From Leclercia adecarboxylata (lineage in GTDB: Bacteria; Pseudomonadota; Gammaproteobacteria; Enterobacterales; Enterobacteriaceae), in contig DERO01000034.1 in assembly GCA_002360945.1 (NCBI GenBank), positions 1 to 64,000 on the forward strand: a stretch of 64,000 nt of DNA. The letters run 5' to 3'. Position 1 is the first letter of the stretch, and each line of letters starts with the position of its first letter. Under the pieces are notes generated by a model. It had not been told where the DNA came from, searched no databases, and saw only the letters and a program-made list of their open reading frames with translations. The position numbers and the translations under genes are program-made. Of the stretch, positions 20,370 through 29,888 are shown piece after piece.

Positions 20370-21728
20370 ATGCAGACCGTATTAGCGAAAATCGTTGCCG
20401 ATAAGGCCATCTGGGTTGAAGCCCGTAAAGCGCAGCAACCGCTCGCCAGTTTCCAGAATGAGGTTGTACCGAGCAGCCGTCGTTTCTATGATGCCCTGCG
20501 GGGTGCGCGCACCGCGTTTATCCTGGAGTGCAAAAAGGCCTCCCCGTCGAAAGGGGTGATCCGCGATGATTTCGACCCGGCACAGATCGCCGCCATCTAT
20601 AAGCACCACGCTTCGGCCATTTCGGTGCTGACCGATGAGAAGTATTTCCAGGGCAGTTTTGATTTTCTGCCGATCGTCAGCGGGATCGCCCCGCAGCCGA
20701 TTTTGTGCAAAGACTTTATTATCGACCCGTACCAAATCTGGCTGGCGCGCTTTTATCAGGCCGACGCCTGCCTGCTGATGCTCTCGGTACTGGACGATGA
20801 GCAGTACCGCCAGCTCGCCGCGGTAGCGCACAGCCTGAACATGGGCGTGCTGACCGAAGTGAGCAACGAAGAGGAGCTGGAGCGCGCTATCGCTCTGGAG
20901 GCGAAGGTAGTGGGCATTAATAACCGCGACCTGCGCGATCTCTCCATCGACCTGAACCGCACACGCCAGCTGGCGCCGCGTCTGGGCGCAGGCGTAACGG
21001 TAATCAGCGAGTCCGGCATCAACAGCTATGCCCAGGTTCGCGAGCTGAGCCACTTCGCCAACGGCTTCCTGATTGGTTCGGCGATGATGGAGCAGGCCGA
21101 TCTCAGTGCGGCAGTGCGTCGCGTCCTGTTGGGTGAGAACAAGGTCTGCGGCCTGACACGTCCACAGGATGCTGCAGCGGCCCATGAAGCAGGCGCGATT
21201 TACGGCGGGCTGATTTTTGTTGAGTCTTCTCCGCGCAACGTCAGCGAAGCGCAGGCGCGGGAGGTGATCGCCGCCGCACCGCTGCAGTACGTGGGCGTGT
21301 TCCGCAATGCGGCCATCGAACAGGTGGTTGATACGGCAGAGGCGCTTTCGCTCGCCGCCGTGCAGCTGCATGGCAGCGAAGACCAGCACTATATTGATAC
21401 TCTGCGTGACGCGCTGAACCCGCAGGTGCAGATCTGGAAGGCGCTGAGCGTGGCCGAAACCCTGCCGCCGCGCACGCTGCAACATATCGATAAATACGTT
21501 CTGGATAATGGCCAGGGCGGAACCGGGCAGCGTTTTGACTGGTCGCTGCTCAACGGCGAGAAGCTGGATAACGTCCTGCTCGCCGGGGGCTTAAGCCCGG
21601 ACAACTGCGTTGAAGCCGCTAAAGCAGGCTGCGCAGGTCTCGATTTCAATTCAGGCGTTGAGTCGCAGCCAGGCATTAAAGATGCTGGCAAGCTGGCTTC
21701 GGTGTTTAAAACGCTGCGTGCATATTAA
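20370..21728 (+). CDS. trpCF: Fused indole-3-glycerol-phosphate synthase / phosphoribosylanthranilate isomerase
   Basis: A bifunctional 452-residue enzyme with two (beta/alpha)8 barrels. The N-terminal TrpC barrel shows [30 protein letters not shown] and ISESGI; the C-terminal TrpF barrel starts near residue 256 with [11 protein letters not shown] (catalytic cysteine) and ends [14 protein letters not shown] with its catalytic aspartate. The E. coli protein has 453 residues. Spacing to trpB is ten bases. Confidence 0.97.
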   Translation: MQTVLAKIVADKAIWVEARKAQQPLASFQNEVVPSSRRFYDALRGARTAFILECKKASPSKGVIRDDFDPAQIAAIYKHHASAISVLTDEKYFQGSFDFLPIVSGIAPQPILCKDFIIDPYQIWLARFYQADACLLMLSVLDDEQYRQLAAVAHSLNMGVLTEVSNEEELERAIALEAKVVGINNRDLRDLSIDLNRTRQLAPRLGAGVTVISESGINSYAQVRELSHFANGFLIGSAMMEQADLSAAVRRVLLGENKVCGLTRPQDAAAAHEAGAIYGGLIFVESSPRNVSEAQAREVIAAAPLQYVGVFRNAAIEQVVDTAEALSLAAVQLHGSEDQHYIDTLRDALNPQVQIWKALSVAETLPPRTLQHIDKYVLDNGQGGTGQRFDWSLLNGEKLDNVLLAGGLSPDNCVEAAKAGCAGLDFNSGVESQPGIKDAGKLASVFKTLRAY

Positions 21729-21738
21729 GGAAGAGAAG

Positions 21739-22932
21739 ATGACCACATTATTAAACCCTTACTTTGGTGAATTCGGCGGCATGTATGTGCCGCAGATCCT
21801 GATGCCCGCCCTGCGCCAGCTGGAAGAGGCGTTCGTGAGTGCGCAAAAAGATCCGCTCTTTCAGGCTGAATTTACCGACCTGCTGAAAAACTATGCCGGT
21901 CGTCCGACGGCCCTGACTAAGTGCCGTAACCTGACCGAGAGCACGAACACCACGCTGTATCTGAAGCGTGAAGATCTGCTCCACGGCGGCGCGCACAAAA
22001 CCAACCAGGTGCTGGGTCAGGCCCTGCTGGCAAAACGAATGGGTAAAACCGAAATTATCGCCGAAACCGGTGCCGGTCAGCACGGTGTGGCGTCGGCGCT
22101 CGCCAGCGCGCTGCTCGGCCTGAAATGCCGTATCTACATGGGGGCCAAAGACGTTGAGCGTCAGTCGCCGAACGTCTTCCGTATGCGTCTGATGGGCGCG
22201 GAAGTGATCCCGGTATACAGCGGCTCCGCCACCCTGAAAGATGCCTGTAACGAGGCGCTGCGCGACTGGTCCGGTAACTATGAAAATGCCCACTATATGC
22301 TGGGCACCGCGGCGGGCCCGCACCCGTTCCCGACCATCGTGCGTGAATTCCAGCGCATGATCGGCGAAGAGACCAAGGCGCAGATCCTCGAAAAAGAGGG
22401 TCGTCTCCCGGATGCGGTGATCGCCTGCGTGGGCGGCGGCTCTAACGCCATCGGTATGTTCGCTGATTTCATCGACGACACCAGTGTAGGGCTGATTGGC
22501 GTTGAGCCTGCCGGTCACGGGATTGAAACCGGCGAGCACGGTGCGCCGCTGAAGCATGGTCGCGTGGGGATCTACTTCGGCATGAAAGCGCCGATGATGC
22601 AGACCGACGAAGGCCAGATTGAGGAGTCGTACTCCATCTCAGCCGGGCTGGACTTCCCGTCCGTCGGGCCGCAGCATGCCTACCTGAACAGCATTGGCCG
22701 CGCCGAGTACGTGTCGATTACCGATGACGAAGCGCTGGAGGCATTCAAAACCCTGTGCCGTAAAGAGGGGATCATTCCGGCGCTTGAGTCTTCCCACGCG
22801 CTGGCCCATGCCCTGAAAATGATCAAAGACAACCCGGAAAAAGAGCAACTGCTGGTGGTTAACCTTTCCGGTCGCGGTGATAAAGACATCTTCACCGTTC
22901 ACGATATTCTGAAAGCACGAGGGGAAATCTGA
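21739..22932 (+). CDS. trpB: Tryptophan synthase beta subunit
   Basis: PLP enzyme that joins indole, channelled from TrpA, with serine to form tryptophan. The PLP lysine is K87 in [11 protein letters not shown], and the phosphate-binding glycine loop GGGSNAIG is present. I start at ATG 21739 ([14 protein letters not shown]) behind an AAGGAAGAGAAG site, giving 397 residues as in E. coli; the same frame is open upstream only because it overlaps trpCF. It overlaps trpA by one base (TGATGG). Confidence 0.97.
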   Translation: MTTLLNPYFGEFGGMYVPQILMPALRQLEEAFVSAQKDPLFQAEFTDLLKNYAGRPTALTKCRNLTESTNTTLYLKREDLLHGGAHKTNQVLGQALLAKRMGKTEIIAETGAGQHGVASALASALLGLKCRIYMGAKDVERQSPNVFRMRLMGAEVIPVYSGSATLKDACNEALRDWSGNYENAHYMLGTAAGPHPFPTIVREFQRMIGEETKAQILEKEGRLPDAVIACVGGGSNAIGMFADFIDDTSVGLIGVEPAGHGIETGEHGAPLKHGRVGIYFGMKAPMMQTDEGQIEESYSISAGLDFPSVGPQHAYLNSIGRAEYVSITDDEALEAFKTLCRKEGIIPALESSHALAHALKMIKDNPEKEQLLVVNLSGRGDKDIFTVHDILKARGEI

Positions 22933-23741
22933 TGGAACGTTACGATAACGTGTTTGCTGAGCTGAAAGCCCGCAAGGAAGGCGCCTTTGTTCCCTTCGTT
23001 ACTCTGGGAGATCCCTCTCCCGCGCAATCGCTGAAAATTATCGACACCCTGATCGAGGCGGGCGCCGATGCGCTGGAGCTGGGCATTCCCTTCTCTGACC
23101 CACTGGCCGATGGCCCGACCATCCAGGCCGCCACCTTGCGCGCCTTTGCCGCTGGCGTGACCCCGACCCAGTGCTTCGAAATGCTGGCGACGATTCGTCA
23201 GAAATACCCGACCATTCCCATCGGGCTGTTGATGTACGCCAACCTGGTGTTTAACCGCGGCATCGACGAGTTCTACGCCGAGTGCGCCCGCGTGGGGGTG
23301 GATTCAGTGCTGGTGGCCGATGTGCCGGTCGAAGAGTCAGCCCCGTTCCGCCAGGCGGCGATGCGTCATAACGTCGCGCCGATCTTTATCTGCCCGCCGA
23401 ATGCCGACGACGAACTGCTGCGCCAGATCGCCTCCCACGGCCGCGGGTACACCTACCTGCTGTCCCGCGCCGGGGTGACGGGCGCAGAAAATAAAGCCGC
23501 GCTGCCGCTGCACCATCTGGTCGAGAAACTGGCAGAGTACAATGCCGCTCCGCCGCTGCAGGGCTTTGGTATTTCGGCTCCAGAGCAGGTTTCTGCGGCG
23601 CTGGGTGCCGGTGCAGCCGGGGCGATTTCCGGTTCGGCGATCGTGAAAATTATCGAAAACAATGTCGATAAGCCTGAGCAGATGCTGAATGAGCTGAAAA
23701 CCTTCGCCAGCGCCATGAAAGCGGCAACCCGCCCGCAGTAA
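22932..23741 (+). CDS. trpA: Tryptophan synthase alpha subunit
   Basis: Cleaves indole-3-glycerol phosphate to indole and glyceraldehyde 3-phosphate; the indole passes to TrpB through a tunnel. The catalytic residues E49 and D60 are intact in [15 protein letters not shown], and the phosphate-binding [10 protein letters not shown] segment is present. At 269 residues it is one longer than the E. coli protein. It ends the trp operon; a terminator begins seven bases after the stop. Confidence 0.97.
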   Translation: MERYDNVFAELKARKEGAFVPFVTLGDPSPAQSLKIIDTLIEAGADALELGIPFSDPLADGPTIQAATLRAFAAGVTPTQCFEMLATIRQKYPTIPIGLLMYANLVFNRGIDEFYAECARVGVDSVLVADVPVEESAPFRQAAMRHNVAPIFICPPNADDELLRQIASHGRGYTYLLSRAGVTGAENKAALPLHHLVEKLAEYNAAPPLQGFGISAPEQVSAALGAGAAGAISGSAIVKIIENNVDKPEQMLNELKTFASAMKAATRPQ

Positions 23742-23748
23742 TTAAATC

Positions 23749-23775
23749 GCCGTCTGGTATTGCCAGACGGCTTTC
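23749..23775 (+). terminator. trp operon terminator
   Basis: GCCGTCTGG (23749-23757) pairs with CCAGACGGC (23763-23771), five-base loop, followed by a short T-run. Confidence 0.8.
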
Positions 23776-23897
23776 CGCATAAATTGATCCCTTCGAGCTT
23801 TAATGCATTTAACGCTGTTCAAACGTGTTTCCCGGCGTATCATCCCCCCGTCTTTTCATTCTTTCCCCTTAAACCTTCTGAGTTCAGAGGCTTATCT

Positions 23898-25109
23898 ATG
23901 TCGTGGCAACACTTTAAACAGACTTATTTGATTAAGTTCTGGTCCCCCGTTCCTGCGGTTATTGCAGCAGGCATCCTCTCCACCTACTACTTCGGCATCA
24001 CCGGCACCTTCTGGGCCGTTACCGGCGAATTCACCCGCTGGGGCGGTCAGCTATTGCAGCTGGCGGGCGTTCATACCGAAGAGTGGGGATATTTCAAACT
24101 GATCCACCTGGAAGGCACCCCGCTTACCCGTATCGACGGGATGATGATCATCGGCATGTTCGGCGGCTGTTTCGCTGCCGCACTCTGGGCTAACAACGTC
24201 AAGCTGCGCATGCCGCAGAGCCGGATCCGCATCGCCCAGGCGGTTGCTGGCGGTATTATTGCCGGGTTTGGCGCACGCCTGGCGATGGGCTGTAACCTGG
24301 CCGCCTTCTTCACTGGCATTCCGCAATTCTCCCTTCACGCCTGGTTCTTTGCCCTGGCCACCGCCGTGGGCTCGTACTTTGGCGCACGCTTTACGCTGCT
24401 GCCCCTGTTCCGTATACCGATCAGAATACAAAAGGTGAGCGCCGCCTCGCCGCTGACCCAGAAGCCGGATCAGGCGCGTCGCCGCTTTCGTCTCGGGATG
24501 CTGGTCTTCTTGGGCATGTTGGCCTGGGCGCTCTGTACCGCGCTGAATCAACCCAAACTCGGGCTGGCGATGCTGTTCGGCGTCGGCTTTGGCCTGCTGA
24601 TTGAGCGGGCGCAGATCTGCTTTACCTCGGCGTTCCGCGATATGTGGATCACCGGGCGCACCATGATGGCGAAAGCGATCATTGCCGGCATGGCGGTGAG
24701 CGCCATCGGCATTTTCAGCTACGTCCAGCTTGGCGTAGCGCCAAAAATCATGTGGGCCGGGCCGAACGCCATTATCGGCGGACTGCTGTTTGGCTTCGGG
24801 ATTGTGCTGGCGGGCGGCTGCGAGACGGGCTGGATGTACCGCGCGGTGGAAGGTCAGGTCCACTACTGGTGGGTCGGTCTGGGTAACGTGATTGGCTCCA
24901 CATTACTGGCTTACTGGTGGGATGATTTTGCGCCAGCGCTGGCGACCAACTGGGACAAGGTCAATCTTCTCAACACCTTTGGTCCGCTGGGTGGGCTGCT
25001 GGTGACCTACCTGATGCTATTGGTCGCCTTTTTACTGGTACTGGCGCAGGAGAAACGCTTCTTCCGCCGCGCTGCCATGAAAACTGAATTACGTGAGGAC
25101 GCCGCATGA
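23898..25109 (+). CDS. yedE: YedE, YeeE/YedE-family sulfur-compound transporter
   Basis: A 403-residue membrane protein with about ten helices. Its conserved cysteine segments RLAMGCNLAAFF and LAGGCETGWMYR are those of the YeeE/YedE (TsuA) family, whose characterised member imports thiosulfate; YedE has also been linked to selenium metabolism. The start ATG 23898 (MSWQHFKQTYLIKFW) matches E. coli YedE; the open frame upstream overlaps the trp terminator. In E. coli yedEF lies far away near the flagellar genes, so this is a different genomic position. It overlaps yedF by four bases. Confidence 0.92.
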   Translation: MSWQHFKQTYLIKFWSPVPAVIAAGILSTYYFGITGTFWAVTGEFTRWGGQLLQLAGVHTEEWGYFKLIHLEGTPLTRIDGMMIIGMFGGCFAAALWANNVKLRMPQSRIRIAQAVAGGIIAGFGARLAMGCNLAAFFTGIPQFSLHAWFFALATAVGSYFGARFTLLPLFRIPIRIQKVSAASPLTQKPDQARRRFRLGMLVFLGMLAWALCTALNQPKLGLAMLFGVGFGLLIERAQICFTSAFRDMWITGRTMMAKAIIAGMAVSAIGIFSYVQLGVAPKIMWAGPNAIIGGLLFGFGIVLAGGCETGWMYRAVEGQVHYWWVGLGNVIGSTLLAYWWDDFAPALATNWDKVNLLNTFGPLGGLLVTYLMLLVAFLLVLAQEKRFFRRAAMKTELREDAA

Positions 25110-25339
25110 AAGAGATTGTTCCCGACTACCGCCTCGATATGGTAGGTGAGCCTTGCCCTTACCCGGCTGTCGCGACCCTTGAAGCGATGCCGCAATTGAA
25201 AAAAGGCGAGATCCTCGAGGTGGTGAGCGACTGTCCGCAATCCATCAACAATATCCCGCTGGATGCCAAAAACCACGGCTATAAGGTGCTGGATATTCAG
25301 CAGGATGGTCCCACCATCCGCTATTTGATCCAGAAGTAA
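25106..25339 (+). CDS. yedF: YedF, TusA/SirA-family sulfur-carrier-like protein
   Basis: A 77-residue protein, same length as E. coli YedF, with the family signature GEPCPYPAVATLEAM in which the cysteine is the expected persulfide (or selenium) carrier, and a second motif region SDCPQSINNIP. TusA-family proteins typically sit beside YeeE/YedE transporters and accept the imported sulfur. The ATGA overlap with yedE implies coupled translation and a shared task. Confidence 0.92.
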   Translation: MKEIVPDYRLDMVGEPCPYPAVATLEAMPQLKKGEILEVVSDCPQSINNIPLDAKNHGYKVLDIQQDGPTIRYLIQK

Positions 25340-25443
25340 CCCCTGGGTGGCACCAGTCCACCCTTTTCTTAGTATTAATCCCATTTTCTTCAGGATATCC
25401 CCAAGGAGTCTATGCTTTACATTGACTACAAAAGGAGAACGTT

Positions 25444-25716
25444 ATGTCAGACCAAAATCTTGATAATGATGCACAATATGCTGGTGAAAAAGCCAGGAAC
25501 AAGCTGGATGAATTCGCCGGTGCTGCGCAGCAGCAGTTTGGCGAGGCCGTTGATTCGCCTAAACATCAGTTGAAGGGTGCCGGGCGCAAATATGCTGCAC
25601 AGGCCAGCGACGTTGTGACCGATGTGACCGACGCGGTTAAAAATAACCCACTGACCGGCCTAATTGCCGCAGGTGCGGTGGGTATCGTCCTCGGCCTGTT
25701 ACTGGGTCGTAAATAG
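25444..25716 (+). CDS. DUF883-type (ElaB/YqjD-like) membrane-anchored protein
   Basis: A 90-residue protein whose N-terminal two thirds are polar and helical (ARNKLDEFAGAAQQQFGEA, with a CsbD-like look) and whose C-terminus is a glycine-rich hydrophobic anchor (NPLTGLIAAGAVGIVLGLLL) ending GRK. That is the layout of the ElaB/YqjD/YgaM group: tail-anchored inner-membrane proteins that can bind ribosomes in stationary phase. AAAGGAGAACGTT precedes the ATG. I cannot assign it to a named E. coli member. It occupies, with yedEF, the trpA-ompW interval where E. coli has yciGFE. Confidence 0.8.
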   Translation: MSDQNLDNDAQYAGEKARNKLDEFAGAAQQQFGEAVDSPKHQLKGAGRKYAAQASDVVTDVTDAVKNNPLTGLIAAGAVGIVLGLLLGRK

Positions 25717-25721
25717 TAAAG

Positions 25722-25745
25722 AAGGCCCTTCGGGGCCTTTTTACT
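25722..25745. terminator. Bidirectional terminator with UUCG loop
   Basis: AAGGCCC (25722-25728), TTCG loop, GGGCCTT (25733-25739), then a T-run. It serves the DUF883-type gene and probably ompW, whose stop lies seven bases away. Confidence 0.85.
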
Positions 25746-25746
25746 T

Positions 25747-26379
25747 TCAGAAGCGGTATCCCGCCGAGAACATAAACACCCAGGGATCCAGACGGGTGCT
25801 GATATTTTGCTGTTGATCCCCCGCCTTAAAGCGCACCTCGGTGTCAATATCCATATACCAGACCGACATGTTAATCAGCCAGTCACGGTTGATAAGGTAA
25901 TCCAGTCCCGCCTGCCCCGCTACGCCCCAGGAATCTTTCAGGCTCAGGTCGGAAAGGCCCGCTTCTTTACCGGTATCGTTAAACTTCTCATCAAAGAAGG
26001 TGGTGTAGTTGACCCCGGCACCAATATAGGGACGAACCTTACTGCCCGCATCGCCGAAATACCATTGGGCCATCAGAGTGGGCGGCAGATGGTGAACCGT
26101 GGCGATATCCCCGGTTGGGCCCGTACCGACTTTGTGACGAAACGGCGTGGCCGCGAGCAGCTCAACGCCGACGTTGTCGGTGGCCATCCAGGTAAAGGTC
26201 ATCCCGGCCTGTGTATTGTTACTGACGTTAAACCCGCCCAGACCCAGAACATTGTCCGAGCCTTCGGTAGGGCGTACCGTGGCGGTCCCCAGGCGGAAAA
26301 AGAACTCACCTGCTTCGTGGGCCATTGCGTCGCCAGAAAGCGTACTCAGAATCAGGGCTGCCATCGCTGCTTTTTTCAT
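25747..26379 (-). CDS. ompW: Outer membrane protein W
   Basis: An eight-stranded beta-barrel of the outer membrane with a hydrophobic channel. A signal peptide (MKKAAMAALILSTLSGDAMA) precedes HEAGEFFFRLG; the barrel repeats end in the canonical terminal phenylalanine (MFSAGYRF). Conserved segments include ATPFRHKVGTGPTGDIATVH and YIGAGVNYTTFF. I pick the ATG at 26377-26379 because GAGGGA lies seven bases upstream; an ATG two codons earlier sits on that site. Mature length agrees with E. coli OmpW. Confidence 0.95.
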   Translation of the reverse strand: MKKAAMAALILSTLSGDAMAHEAGEFFFRLGTATVRPTEGSDNVLGLGGFNVSNNTQAGMTFTWMATDNVGVELLAATPFRHKVGTGPTGDIATVHHLPPTLMAQWYFGDAGSKVRPYIGAGVNYTTFFDEKFNDTGKEAGLSDLSLKDSWGVAGQAGLDYLINRDWLINMSVWYMDIDTEVRFKAGDQQQNISTRLDPWVFMFSAGYRF

Positions 26380-26438
26380 ATCCATTCCCTCGTTATGGTT
26401 TTATTGAGGAACGGAATATACCTACAAATGATTACTAA

Positions 26439-26496
26439 GTGATCTCGTCCGGATCACATTAAATTCAGCAATTTAACATTCATTGATCTAAATTAA
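26439..26496. promoter_or_regulatory. Candidate regulatory sites between ompW and yciC
   Basis: Two sites stand out in the 340-base divergent gap. TTGATCTAAATTAA (26483-26496) differs from the FNR consensus TTGAT-N4-ATCAA at one position; E. coli ompW is known to respond to oxygen through FNR. A perfect inverted repeat GTGATC-N7-GATCAC (26439-26457) lies closer to ompW and fits no operator I know. Nothing else gene-like is in the gap. Confidence 0.45.
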
Positions 26497-26719
26497 TTTT
26501 TTCACCAACCGGCAAAAATTGGTAGTTGGGGTCTGGATCAATTTTGCCTTTTCAGGCGAATAAAGCGCAACGCGATAACAACCGCACAAAATGACAGCGA
26601 GTCATTACGGGTGCTTTACAAAGATATGCTTTTCCATACAAGGCTTGATACTGCCACCGGGCAGTTATCCAGGGTACAATTGCCCGCTAATTAATACCTG
26701 CAATACTCAAGGAGAGTGC

Positions 26720-27463
26720 ATGTCTATCACGGCGAAGTCTGTCTACCGTGACACGGGGAATTTCTTCCGCAATCAGTTCATTACCTTTTTACTGATCGCC
26801 TTGTTGTGCGCATTAATCACGGTGGTACTTGGTCATGCCTTTTCGCCGAGTGAGGAGCAGATTGCCAGCCTGAGCCAGGGCGATCAGATCGCCAGCAGCG
26901 TCGGGCTGTTTGAGATGGTGCAAAATATGACGCCAGAGCAACAGCAGATCCTGCTGCGCGCCTCGGCCGCGACCACCTTTTCCGGTTTGATTGGCAATGC
27001 CATTCTGGCGGGTGGCGTGCTGTTAATGATCCAGCTGGTCTCGGCCGGTCATCGCGTCAGCGCCCTGCGGGCGATTGGGGCCAGCGCACCGCTGCTGCCA
27101 AAACTGTTTATTCTGATCTTTTTAACCACCATGCTGGTGCAGTTAGGGATTATGCTGGTCGTGGTGCCGGGGGTGCTGTTGGCGATCGTGCTCGCCTTCG
27201 CACCGATTATGGTAGTCCAGGACCGAATGGGCATTTTTGTCGCCATGCGTAGCAGCATCCGCCTGGCATGGTCTAATATGCGTCTGGTTGCCCCGGCGGT
27301 GATGAGCTGGCTGCTGGCTAAAACCCTGCTGCTGCTGTTTGCCCCGAACCTGGCCGTACTGACCCCGAACGTCGGTGCCGTGGTGGCGAATACGGTGAGC
27401 AACCTGATCTCAGCGGTCTTGCTGGTCTATTTGTTCCGCCTGTATACGTTAATTCGCCAGTAA
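26720..27463 (+). CDS. yciC: YciC, UPF0259 membrane protein
   Basis: A 247-residue inner-membrane protein with about six helices, the same length as E. coli YciC. The N-terminus [17 protein letters not shown] and the central [22 protein letters not shown] segment are family landmarks. The ATG at 26720 follows a GGAGAG site; the frame stays open further upstream but without similarity. It precedes yciB in the same direction. The function is not established. Confidence 0.93.
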   Translation: MSITAKSVYRDTGNFFRNQFITFLLIALLCALITVVLGHAFSPSEEQIASLSQGDQIASSVGLFEMVQNMTPEQQQILLRASAATTFSGLIGNAILAGGVLLMIQLVSAGHRVSALRAIGASAPLLPKLFILIFLTTMLVQLGIMLVVVPGVLLAIVLAFAPIMVVQDRMGIFVAMRSSIRLAWSNMRLVAPAVMSWLLAKTLLLLFAPNLAVLTPNVGAVVANTVSNLISAVLLVYLFRLYTLIRQ

Positions 27464-27519
27464 CTTTTCTGATGGTCCGGGCGCCACGCCCGGGTCGTCG
27501 CAGATGATGGAATCGAAGA

Positions 27520-28059
27520 ATGAAGCAGTTTCTTGATTTTTTACCCCTGGTTGTCTTTTTTGCCTTTTACAAACTGTATGACATCTATGCGGCCACCACC
27601 GCCCTGATCGTCGCTACTGCGGTGGTGCTGATCTACAGCTGGGTGCGCTACCGCAAGGTCGAAAAGATGGCCCTGATCACCTTCGTGCTGGTGGCCGTTT
27701 TCGGTGGGTTGACCATCTTCTTCCACAACGATGAGTTCATTAAGTGGAAAGTGACCGTCATCTACGTGCTGTTTGCCGGTGCCCTGCTCTTCAGCCAGTG
27801 GGTGATGAAAAAGCCGCTTATTCAGCGCATGTTGGGTAAAGAACTGGCCCTGCCGCAGAGCGTCTGGTCGCGCCTGAATATCGCCTGGGCGGTGTTCTTT
27901 ATTCTCTGCGGCCTGGCGAATATCTATATCGCCTTCTGGCTGCCGCAGAATATCTGGGTCAACTTCAAAGTGTTTGGTCTGACCGCCTTAACGCTGATTT
28001 TCACCCTGCTTAGCGGGATCTACATCTATCGCCACATGCCGCAGGACGACAAGCAATAA
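27520..28059 (+). CDS. yciB: YciB (IspZ), inner-membrane septation/envelope protein
   Basis: A 179-residue protein with five predicted membrane helices, beginning [20 protein letters not shown]. YciB of E. coli interacts with division and elongation proteins and with YciC's partner DcrB in envelope homeostasis; Shigella ispZ is needed for intracellular septation. It lies 56 bases after yciC, with a short GC hairpin (27477-27493) in the gap, and is followed by a terminator. Confidence 0.94.
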   Translation: MKQFLDFLPLVVFFAFYKLYDIYAATTALIVATAVVLIYSWVRYRKVEKMALITFVLVAVFGGLTIFFHNDEFIKWKVTVIYVLFAGALLFSQWVMKKPLIQRMLGKELALPQSVWSRLNIAWAVFFILCGLANIYIAFWLPQNIWVNFKVFGLTALTLIFTLLSGIYIYRHMPQDDKQ

Positions 28060-28066
28060 TCTCCCC

Positions 28067-28096
28067 CGCCAGGCTTAATCACCCTGGCGTTTTCTT
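28067..28096 (+). terminator. yciB terminator
   Basis: CGCCAGG (28067-28073) pairs with CCTGGCG (28083-28089) followed by TTTTCTT. Confidence 0.75.
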
Positions 28097-28164
28097 CTGT
28101 TCTCTCTGGCTGTAAATCATAGTAGCATCCCGCCTGAAGTCCTCCGTAATGAGTAGAGTCCATA

Positions 28165-28560
28165 ATGACAACAACAAACGCCCCTCAGGGCGAACTGGTT
28201 TTACGCACACTTGCAATGCCCGCCGACACCAATGCGAACGGCGATATTTTTGGCGGCTGGCTGATGTCGCAGATGGATATGGGTGGGGCGATCCTTGCCA
28301 AAGAGATTGCTCAGGGCCGCGTGGTGACGGTCCGGGTTGATGGCATGACCTTTCTGCGCCCTGTCGCGGTCGGGGACGTCGTCTGCTGTTACGCGCGCTG
28401 CGTGAAGCGCGGGAATACCTCGGTGTCGATCAACATTGAGGTATGGGTGAAAAAGGTCTCTTCTGAGCCTATCGGTCAGCGTTACAAAGCGACCGAAGCG
28501 CTGTTTATCTATGTCGCCGTGGACAACGACGGGAAGCCGCGTCCGCTGCCCCAGGTCTGA
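28165..28560 (+). CDS. yciA: YciA, acyl-CoA thioesterase
   Basis: A hotdog-fold thioesterase of 131 residues that hydrolyses a broad range of acyl-CoAs. The motif ADTNANGDIFGGWLMSQMD carries the conserved asparagine and aspartate, and VRVDGMTFLRPVAVGD the second conserved stretch. E. coli YciA has 132 residues. It may limit acyl-CoA pools. It converges on tonB with a shared terminator. Confidence 0.95.
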   Translation: MTTTNAPQGELVLRTLAMPADTNANGDIFGGWLMSQMDMGGAILAKEIAQGRVVTVRVDGMTFLRPVAVGDVVCCYARCVKRGNTSVSINIEVWVKKVSSEPIGQRYKATEALFIYVAVDNDGKPRPLPQV

Positions 28561-28570
28561 GATTCAGGCC

Positions 28571-28600
28571 AAAAAAAAGCCTCCGTCAGGAGGCTTTCTT
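28571..28600. terminator. Bidirectional terminator yciA/tonB
   Basis: AAGCCTCC (28577-28584) pairs with GGAGGCTT (28589-28596) over a four-base loop, with an A-run left and T-rich run right. Confidence 0.88.
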
Positions 28601-28602
28601 AT

Positions 28603-29334
28603 TTATTCCATCTGTGCCCCGCCGTTGAGGCGGAAAACAATATTCACGATCAGCCCGCTGCCTGGCTTACCGGCTTCGTAACGCCATTTGCGCATCGCGT
28701 TCTTCACGTCACGCTCAAACATATTCGATGGCTGCGCGGAGAGGATCTCGACATTATCCACCCGGCCATCTGCGGTCACGTCAAACTTCACGCGAACACG
28801 CCCTTCGATGCGTAACGCCTGCGCACGCGACGGATATTGCGGCTGGTTACGGCTCAGGGCACGCGGGCCGGAAGGGGCCGCGGCGACTGGTTTAGCAGTG
28901 GTCGGGGAAGAGTTCATTACCGGGCGAGCCGGGGCAGCGTTCTCAACCGGCCGGGTAGCGCGAGGTTCGACCGGGCGCGCTTCACGCTTCGGACGCTCTT
29001 CCACCTTTTTCTCCGGCTTCGGTTTTGGTTTCGGCTTTGGTTTTGGCTTGGGCTCCGGTTTATGGATCACCACAGGCGCTTCTTTGGGCGGTTCAGGAAC
29101 GATCTCGGGTTCCGGTTCCGGCTCGGGTTCTGCAACAGGTTCCGGTGGTGGCGCGACCTGCACGGGCTCCAGCTCCGCAGGTGTTACCATGGTCACAGAA
29201 ATCGGCTGCGCGGGCGCTGGCATTTCAATAACCTGATGTACCGATGTGTAAAGCAGACCCGCCACGACGGCTCCATGAATTCCGACGGACAATAGCGTCG
29301 GCCAGGGAAAGCGGCGAGGGTGTTCAAGGGTCAT
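28603..29334 (-). CDS. tonB: TonB energy transducer
   Basis: TonB, with ExbBD, passes proton-motive energy to outer-membrane siderophore and B12 receptors. It has an N-terminal membrane anchor (WPTLLSVGIHGAVVAGLLY, with the conserved SxxxH serine and histidine), a periplasmic proline-rich spacer with Glu-Pro repeats (about residues 65-85) and an unbroken run of Lys-Pro repeats (about residues 92-110), and the receptor-binding C-terminal domain (RNQPQYPSRAQALRIEGRVR onward). I use the ATG 29332-29334, as in E. coli (MTLDLPRRFPWP); an ATG three codons earlier is equally possible since neither has a clear ribosome site. Length 243 residues. Confidence 0.96.
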   Translation of the reverse strand: MTLEHPRRFPWPTLLSVGIHGAVVAGLLYTSVHQVIEMPAPAQPISVTMVTPAELEPVQVAPPPEPVAEPEPEPEPEIVPEPPKEAPVVIHKPEPKPKPKPKPKPKPEKKVEERPKREARPVEPRATRPVENAAPARPVMNSSPTTAKPVAAAPSGPRALSRNQPQYPSRAQALRIEGRVRVKFDVTADGRVDNVEILSAQPSNMFERDVKNAMRKWRYEAGKPGSGLIVNIVFRLNGGAQME

Positions 29335-29378
29335 TGAAGTCATAATCGTTTCAGTTAAAAAGCCAGGCCCTGATTTTA

Positions 29379-29404
29379 AATGCAAATAGCAATCATATTC
29401 AATA
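29379..29404 (-). promoter_or_regulatory. tonB -10 region with candidate Fur box
   Basis: On the minus strand this reads TATTGAATATGATTGCTAT then TTGCA. TATGAT (29392-29397) is the likely -10 box, and the AT-rich dyad overlaps a weak match to the Fur consensus, in line with iron repression of tonB in E. coli. A -35 box is not evident. Confidence 0.5.
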
Positions 29405-29555
29405 AGCCAGTGACACTTCGCCCCAATTAACCGTCCAGCAGGCGAAAAAAGGCACGCAGCGAGCAGGGTTTTAACATTGTCGCTATCTTTGCATTGCAGT
29501 CACCTGCACTTTCACATAACGTAATTCACACTTTTATCGGTTAAGGAGCTCCGCT

Positions 29556-29852
29556 GTGCTTTACGTGATTTACGCTACAGATGTTGCTGATTCTCTGGAA
29601 AAACGCCTCTCCGTGCGCCCTGCCCATCTGGCGCGTTTACAACTGCTGCATGACGACGGCAAATTGCTGACCGCAGGGCCTATGCCTGCTGTCGACAGCA
29701 ACGATCCGGGTGCGGCCGGCTTTACCGGCTCGACGGTGATTGCCGAGTTCGAATCGCTCGAAGCGGCACAGGCCTGGGCGCAGGACGACCCGTATGTGGC
29801 CGCTGGCGTGTATGATAACGTCGTGGTGAAGCCGTTTAAAAAAGTTTTCTAG
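29556..29852 (+). CDS. yciI: YciI family protein
   Basis: A 98-residue ferredoxin-like-fold protein beginning [18 protein letters not shown], with the family's conserved histidine (RPAHLARL) and aspartate ([20 protein letters not shown]). YciI-like proteins resemble dehalogenases or muconolactone isomerases, but no reaction is established for this one. The start is GTG (29556-29558) with AAGGAG seven bases upstream. It diverges from tonB. Confidence 0.94.
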   Translation: MLYVIYATDVADSLEKRLSVRPAHLARLQLLHDDGKLLTAGPMPAVDSNDPGAAGFTGSTVIAEFESLEAAQAWAQDDPYVAAGVYDNVVVKPFKKVF

Positions 29853-29854
29853 GA

Positions 29855-29886
29855 TAAAAAAAGGCTCCTTATGAGGAGCCTTTTCT
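29855..29886. terminator. Bidirectional terminator yciI/leuE
   Basis: AAGGCTCCT (29861-29869) with AGGAGCCTT (29874-29882), A-run before and T-run after. Confidence 0.88.
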
Positions 29887-29888
29887 CG

